From contig WRHG01000083.1 of the NCBI GenBank assembly GCA_009783365.1, positions 1 through 7,782 of the forward strand: 7,782 nt of DNA, in the 5' to 3' direction. Under the pieces are notes generated by a model. That model was not told where the DNA came from. It was given only the letters and a program-made list of their open reading frames with translations, and did no database searches. A program made the position numbers and the translations under genes. The DNA comes from Clostridia bacterium (GTDB lineage Bacteria; Bacillota_A; Clostridia; Christensenellales; Aristaeellaceae). The first letter of the stretch is position 1, and the number at the start of each line of letters is the position of its first letter. This document shows positions 6,418 to 7,782 of this stretch, piece after piece.

Positions 6418-7044
6418 ATGAAAAGTACGATGGGCTCCGGCCGGTCAATGACGGACGGCTTGCAACTGATCCGCGCCGCCGAAACGGGGGATATGCCGAC
6501 TGTCGAAGCGTTGCTGCAACGGGATGTGTATGTCCATGCGCAAGACAGAGAAGGCAGGTGCGCGCTTGTAGCCGCCGCGTATGCGGACCGGCTCGATCTT
6601 GTCGATATACTGATTGCTGCCGGAGCGGATGTCAATATGAAAGACAACACGCTGCAAAGCGCCTATTTAATTTCAACCTCCGAAGGTTATATCGGGTTGC
6701 TGCAGAAAACTCTGCAAGCGGGAGCGGATGTCCACGCTACGGACAGCTACAACGGGACCGGTCTGATCCGGGCCGCCGACCGCGGGCATGTGGCGATCAT
6801 CAAAGAGCTGCTCAAGACTGATATCCGCGTAAATCATGTAAATAGGCTGGGATGGACCGCGCTGCTTGAGGCGATCATCTTGGGCGATGGCGGGCAACGG
6901 CATACGGAGGTCGTTTCTCTGTTGGTTGGCGCCGGCGCAGATGTTTGTTTGCCGGACAGAGAGGGTATTTCTCCCTTGGCGCATGCCCGGAACGGCGGAT
7001 ACGCCGGGATCATAAGAATACTGGAAGACGCGGGAGCTATATAG
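6418..7044 (+). CDS. Cytosolic ankyrin-repeat protein
   Basis: A 208-residue protein made almost entirely of about six ankyrin repeats, a fold that mediates protein-protein contacts. Approximate repeats: 13-43, 44-76 (EGRCALVAAAYADRLDLVDI onward to GADVNMKD), 77-109 (ending AGADVHATD), 110-143 (TGLIRAADRGHVAIIKELL), 144-180 (LGWTALLEAIILGDGGQRHT, then LLVGAGADVCLPD) and 181-208 (EGISPLAHARNGGYAGIIRI). The fifth repeat has an insertion, GDGGQRHT, in its helix pair; the LGWTALLEAIILGDGG stretch looks familiar to me from a widespread family of single-gene bacterial ankyrin proteins. There is no signal peptide or membrane segment. ATG 6418 is supported by GGAGG 9 nt upstream and a TATAAT promoter, so it is a single-gene unit divergent from opp. 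The binding partner is unknown. Confidence 0.88.
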   Translation: MKSTMGSGRSMTDGLQLIRAAETGDMPTVEALLQRDVYVHAQDREGRCALVAAAYADRLDLVDILIAAGADVNMKDNTLQSAYLISTSEGYIGLLQKTLQAGADVHATDSYNGTGLIRAADRGHVAIIKELLKTDIRVNHVNRLGWTALLEAIILGDGGQRHTEVVSLLVGAGADVCLPDREGISPLAHARNGGYAGIIRILEDAGAI

Positions 7045-7102
7045 GATATCGGCGTAAGGATTGCCGGGAACGCGCGGATCGTCGTTTATTGCGTTTGAAT
7101 CT

Positions 7103-7154
7103 CTTTATAGATAAAGCCCGTTTGCCAACGGAACGATAACATTGGCAGACGGGC
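7103..7154 (-). terminator. Inverted-repeat terminator between convergent genes
   Basis: GCCCGTTTGCCAA (7116-7128) pairs with TTGGCAGACGGGC (7142-7154) over 13 positions, one of them a G-U pair, with a 13-nt loop. On the minus strand the stem is followed directly by TTTATCTATAAAG, so it should best terminate the 151-residue gene ending at 7169. On the plus strand it lies 71 nt after the ankyrin stop and is followed by CTGTTT, so it may act in both directions. A second exact dyad, CTTTAT-AG-ATAAAG (7103-7116), abuts it. Confidence 0.7.
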
Positions 7155-7168
7155 CTGTTTGGAAGCTT

Positions 7169-7624
7169 TTAGTAACGGGTGACCGTTCCTTCCATTTTGG
7201 CAAGCTCCACGGTGACCTTATTGTTATCCCAGGATAGATCGAGCGTGATGATCTTCCCTTCGTCCGCCGAAGCGATGCCGAACTGTATGCCGCCCTTGAA
7301 CGCGCCGCCATCCTTCGTCCCGGCTATTATGAAACCCGCCTCTTGTAGCGCTGCGGTATATGCGTTCACGTCAGCGTCGCGGGACTGGGTCTCATATGTG
7401 TAGTCCTTTTTCCGTATACCTCCGGTACTGGAGGCGCTTCCGACGCCCGTAACTTTTCGTTCTCCGACAACCGAGTTGAATGAAGGAATCTGGTCGCCGT
7501 CGAAACTGTAGGCTTGCAGCTTTTTCGCGTTGTTCATCGAGGCGCTGGCAACAAGAAACAGAACTCCGACGAGGAGTACGATCGCCAGCACGATGATCAG
7601 GGTAATTTTTTGCGTCTTCTTCAT
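7169..7624 (-). CDS. Hypothetical membrane-anchored protein, 151 aa
   Basis: I do not recognise a named family. Residues 1-7 are basic (MKKTQKI), 8-28 form a single hydrophobic helix, and there is no lipobox Cys, so this is a signal anchor or an uncleaved/AxA-cleaved signal with the remainder outside the membrane. The exported part begins with a Ser/Gly-rich, probably extended stretch (FNSVVGERKVTGVGSASSTG, ~49-68), followed by a likely alpha/beta module: YTYETQ strand (75-80), a helix DVNAYTAALQEAGF (85-98), then strands IIAGTKDGG, IQFGIASADEGK, ITLDLSWDNN and KVTVELAKMEGTVTR. It has no Cys and no obvious catalytic pattern. ATG 7624 follows AAGGGAG with about 8 nt spacing. A good promoter lies upstream and a hairpin terminator downstream, so it is a single-gene transcript. 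It could be a small cell-envelope or ligand-binding protein. Confidence 0.75.
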   Translation of the reverse strand: MKKTQKITLIIVLAIVLLVGVLFLVASASMNNAKKLQAYSFDGDQIPSFNSVVGERKVTGVGSASSTGGIRKKDYTYETQSRDADVNAYTAALQEAGFIIAGTKDGGAFKGGIQFGIASADEGKIITLDLSWDNNKVTVELAKMEGTVTRY

Positions 7625-7683
7625 GGTTTATGCTCCCTTCATAATGCATCAATGCGCCTGTTGAGCCGGTCCCGATACCGCAT

Positions 7684-7712
7684 AGTATATGCACGGCGCG
7701 CCGTTCTGTCAC
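7684..7712 (-). promoter_or_regulatory. Strong candidate sigma-70/sigma-A promoter with palindromic spacer
   Basis: On the minus strand GTGACA (7707-7712, 5 of 6) and TATACT (7684-7689, 5 of 6) are separated by exactly 17 nt. Transcription would begin near 7677, about 53 nt before the ATG of the 151-residue gene. The spacer contains the perfect 12-bp palindrome ACGGCGCGCCGT (7693-7704), and the -10 is itself inside GCATA-GTA-TATGC on the plus strand, so a repressor may bind here. Confidence 0.65.
7693..7704. repeat. Perfect palindrome ACGGCGCGCCGT in promoter spacer
   Basis: A 12-bp sequence equal to its own reverse complement, lying wholly between the -35 and -10 of the predicted promoter. 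That is a common place for a repressor operator. It contains an 8-bp all-GC core, unlike the more AT-balanced surroundings. Confidence 0.5.
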
Positions 7713-7782
7713 CTGCATGTTTATGTAGGGTTGGAGAAAGCAAGTCTGATAAGGCTGTTGCAAGGCGGCTTAATCTTAAATC

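Noticed and set aside
7713..7782. Window end, checked for a gene or RNA
   Set aside because: No open frame with a ribosome site, no stable hairpin with a U-tract and no tRNA-like arms were seen.
1..7782. Possibility of a defence, mobile or biosynthetic island
   Set aside because: No nuclease, reverse transcriptase, transposase, integrase, toxin, carrier-protein or synthetase-like gene is present; the window reads as a normal transporter operon with two single genes.

Overview
This is an ordinary-looking bacterial chromosomal window dominated by one complete oligopeptide (Opp-type) ABC importer operon on the minus strand. Strong Shine-Dalgarno sequences (one, before oppC, is a long GGAGGTGA match), tightly packed minus-strand genes, some GTG starts and recognisable sigma-70/sigma-A promoters point to a moderately GC-rich Gram-positive, perhaps a clostridial lineage. 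That is an inference. The solute-binding protein has no convincing lipobox, which leaves a diderm host possible. I see no rRNA, tRNA, CRISPR array, transposase, phage gene or integration scar.

Layout: (i) 1-447, plus strand: the C-terminal end of a metal-dependent amidohydrolase, cut by the window edge and probably also frameshifted, because there is an in-frame stop at 13-15. (ii) 448-544: a strong GC-rich hairpin serving two convergent genes. (iii) 545-6189, minus strand, read right to left: oppB, oppC, oppD, oppF and oppA. The first four overlap or nearly abut (ATGA or TAGTG junctions); oppA follows after a 136-nt gap. (iv) 6190-6417: a divergent intergenic region with a candidate promoter on each strand. 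(v) 6418-7044, plus strand: a cytosolic ankyrin-repeat protein. (vi) 7045-7168: an inverted-repeat terminator between convergent genes. (vii) 7169-7624, minus strand: an unrecognised 151-residue membrane-anchored protein. (viii) 7625-7782: its promoter region, with no further gene visible.

How they work together: OppA captures peptides outside the membrane, OppB and OppC form the pore, and OppD and OppF hydrolyse ATP to drive uptake. The amidohydrolase may act on an imported peptide-like or amide compound, but adjacency is the only evidence. The ankyrin and 151-residue genes have their own promoters and look functionally separate from the transporter.

There is no clear sign of a new multi-gene system. 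The items most worth a second look are the EAA-loop glycine-to-cysteine change in OppC, the inverted repeats inside two promoter spacers, the frame break at the amidohydrolase, and the unrecognised 151-residue protein.
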